DNA of 7,311 bases. It comes from Candidatus Woesearchaeota archaeon. GTDB lineage: Archaea > Nanobdellota > Nanobdellia > Woesearchaeales > J091. Below the pieces are notes generated by a model that searched no databases, was not told the DNA's origin, and saw nothing but the letters and a program-made list of their open reading frames with translations. Shown here piece after piece: positions 6,146 through 7,311 of the stretch. The DNA lies in assembly GCA_003695045.1 (NCBI GenBank), contig RFJB01000136.1, positions 1 through 7,311 on the forward strand, read 5' to 3'. A program made the translations under genes and the position numbers. How positions within the stretch are numbered: position 1 is the first letter of the stretch; the number at the start of each line of letters is the position of its first letter.

Positions 6146-7311
6146 TCAATTCCTTATTTCCGGAGGGCCGCTTTCTTCCTCTCCCGGCGCCGGCGTCTTT
6201 TCATAACCTGACGACTCGCCCCATCCCCCGTCTGCGACTCCGAAGCTGAAAATCCGTGCAAGGTCTTTCCACCCTCCGAGCTTGGTTCTGGAATCCTCCT
6301 CTAACACGAGCGAATTGCACAGCATGAGCTTCTCGTTACCGCTCACCTCGTCAAGGTTCTGGAGGAAAACAGTGTTGAAGTCCTCTCTCGGGTTGAGGAA
6401 CTTAATGCACACGCTCTCATGCATCGGGTCAAGACTTCTTCTGATGAGAGGCATCTGGTTTGTGGCTCCCCACGGGCCGTTCGAGCGCTTCAACTCAATC
6501 TCTTTTCCCCCTTCCTCTTCCTTGTTAAGGTCAATAACATCCCTCTCGTTGCCGTCCCACACCAGCTTGAAGCGGAGCTTGTCAGCATCAGGGCTGAGGA
6601 GCCCGGCGGGGTCAACCTGGAAAGTGATGATGTAATAGTACTCTTTCGGCGCCTCGAAAATCTCACCGTCCTTAATGCACAGTCCTTCCTCTCCGCAGGC
6701 AAGTGTTTGATCAAAGAACTTGCATGCCTCGTCGTCAGAGCAGTCCACAACCCTGCCCTCCATGTTGACGGTCCCGCCTTCGATGTGCGCAACAGGCACC
6801 CCTGAAGGCCCGAGAACAACAGACGAGGGCGAGTTAATGTTGGGATACTCGCAGAAGCCCCAGTCAGTAGCTATCGTTTCCTCAATGTTGGCAATCTTGG
6901 CAAATGTCTCCATTCCCGACTGCCAGAAAGAATGCGTTTCATAACCAAACAGCTGCGCGACCCCCACGAAGACCTCAGCGACCTTTCTGCCTTGAAGCAG
7001 CATGCTGGCTATGGCATTCGGGATTGTTGAGTAAGCACGCTTTATCTCTTGCTGAATTCTGGCTTTCTCTTTCAACTGCGGGTTGGTGATTTTATTCGCG
7101 TCCGCCTTTTCGAGCGCTTCGTCATACTTCTTTTGCAACTCTTCTCGTTTCTTGCCCTTAACCTTTACAACATTTCCCTCATTATCCGTTGTGTAAAACT
7201 CAGGATTCCCCCTTTCATCATAACCCAGAGAGTATCCTTCAAACTCAGCAAGATTCACGCCCTTGATTTCTTGACTGCCGAAACTCTTCTTCAAATCATA
7301 GAGTGTTACGA
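6146..7311 (-). CDS. Hypothetical Cys-containing protein, N-terminus outside window
   Basis: The frame is open to the right edge (visible residues begin V-T-L-Y-D-L-K-K-S-F) and ends in TGA at 6148-6146, giving 387 visible residues. A TTG at 7294 could formally start it, but it has no SD and coding sequence continues upstream, so I treat the gene as 5'-truncated. Visible residues about 50-95 form a charged, probably helical or coiled-coil stretch. About 98-123 is a moderately hydrophobic helix (S-M-L-L-Q-G-R-K-V-A-E-V-F-V-G-V-A). After that comes a beta-rich region with Y-Y-Y-I-I-T-F-Q-V at 225-233 and seven Cys (153, 190, 196, 205, 211, 301, 331), several in close pairs that could form disulfides. 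The tail is rich in Gly, Glu and Pro. I recognise no family. Position at the head of a cluster of exported proteins, plus the Cys, suggests an extracytoplasmic protein whose signal sequence is off the window. Confidence 0.8.
   Translation of the reverse strand, partial: VTLYDLKKSFGSQEIKGVNLAEFEGYSLGYDERGNPEFYTTDNEGNVVKVKGKKREELQKKYDEALEKADANKITNPQLKEKARIQQEIKRAYSTIPNAIASMLLQGRKVAEVFVGVAQLFGYETHSFWQSGMETFAKIANIEETIATDWGFCEYPNINSPSSVVLGPSGVPVAHIEGGTVNMEGRVVDCSDDEACKFFDQTLACGEEGLCIKDGEIFEAPKEYYYIITFQVDPAGLLSPDADKLRFKLVWDGNERDVIDLNKEEEGGKEIELKRSNGPWGATNQMPLIRRSLDPMHESVCIKFLNPREDFNTVFLQNLDEVSGNEKLMLCNSLVLEEDSRTKLGGWKDLARIFSFGVADGGWGESSGYEKTPAPGEEESGPPEIRN
6151..6155 (-). promoter_or_regulatory. 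Ribosome binding site deciding the start of the membrane-protein gene
   Basis: The minus strand reads AAGGA 7 nt before ATG 6143, lying inside the last codons of the upstream gene. This is a good archaeal SD and favours ATG 6143 over the in-frame TTG at 6149, which would leave only 1 nt of spacing. Confidence 0.55.

Larger units (their letters stand above)
1..7311 (-). other. Probable operon for a surface-protein assembly
   Basis: Five consecutive minus-strand genes are separated by 2 nt, 7 nt, a 4-nt overlap and 34 nt. Three encode proteins with export or membrane-anchoring N-termini, one is polytopic, and one is probably exported. The shared theme supports a joint function at the cell surface. 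Both ends of the cluster lie outside the window. The first four genes look cotranscribed; the last may also be transcribed from its own promoter. Confidence 0.7.

Noticed and set aside
6146..7294. TTG at 7294 as the true start of the lead gene
   Set aside because: There is no SD upstream and the frame continues open, with plausible coding residues (V-T-L-Y-D), to the window edge.
1..7311. A complete type IV pilus or archaellum locus
   Set aside because: No Walker A/B ATPase, prepilin peptidase (G-x-G-D) or recognisable platform protein is present in the window; only pilin-like N-termini are.
1..7311. CRISPR array, tRNA, mobile element or tandem DNA repeats
   Set aside because: None could be seen; nearly every base is accounted for by five coding frames, and the repeats noticed are at protein level only.

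Overview
The window looks like one tightly packed, leftward-transcribed (minus-strand) gene cluster from an archaeon, most likely of the DPANN group. The main clue is a pair of large proteins with N-termini of the type 'K-[RK]-[GA]-Q-V-T-x-F-I-I-x-G-I'. From memory, this type is common in Woesearchaeota, Pacearchaeota, Aenigmarchaeota, Diapherotrites and relatives. Supporting clues are the minimal spacing between genes, Shine-Dalgarno-like sites of the AGGT/AAGGA type, and a TATA-like element close to one start codon. The lineage is an inference; no rRNA or universal marker gene is present.

In transcription order (high to low coordinates), five genes are seen. (1) 7311-6146: the C-terminal part of a Cys-containing hypothetical protein whose start lies outside the window. 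(2) 6143-5349: a 264-residue integral membrane protein with about six membrane helices. (3) 5341-3167: a 724-residue protein with a class III (prepilin-like) N-terminus and a large beta-rich outer region. (4) 3170-1215: a 651-residue paralogue of gene 3, overlapping it by an ATGA stop/start. (5) 1180-1: the N-terminal 393 residues of a secreted protein with a Sec signal peptide and a string of fibronectin type III/Ig-like domains, continuing past the left edge. Gaps are 2 nt, 7 nt, a 4-nt overlap and 34 nt, so genes 1-4 are almost certainly cotranscribed. Gene 5 may also have its own promoter in the 34-nt gap.

Together the genes suggest a cell-surface assembly: two membrane-anchored, pilin-like giant subunits that may pair, a polytopic membrane protein, and an adhesin-like modular secreted protein. 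No ATPase, prepilin peptidase or recognisable pilus platform gene lies in the window, so a pilus function is not shown. No RNA genes, mobile elements, CRISPR arrays or long non-coding stretches were seen; the largest intergenic gap is 34 nt.
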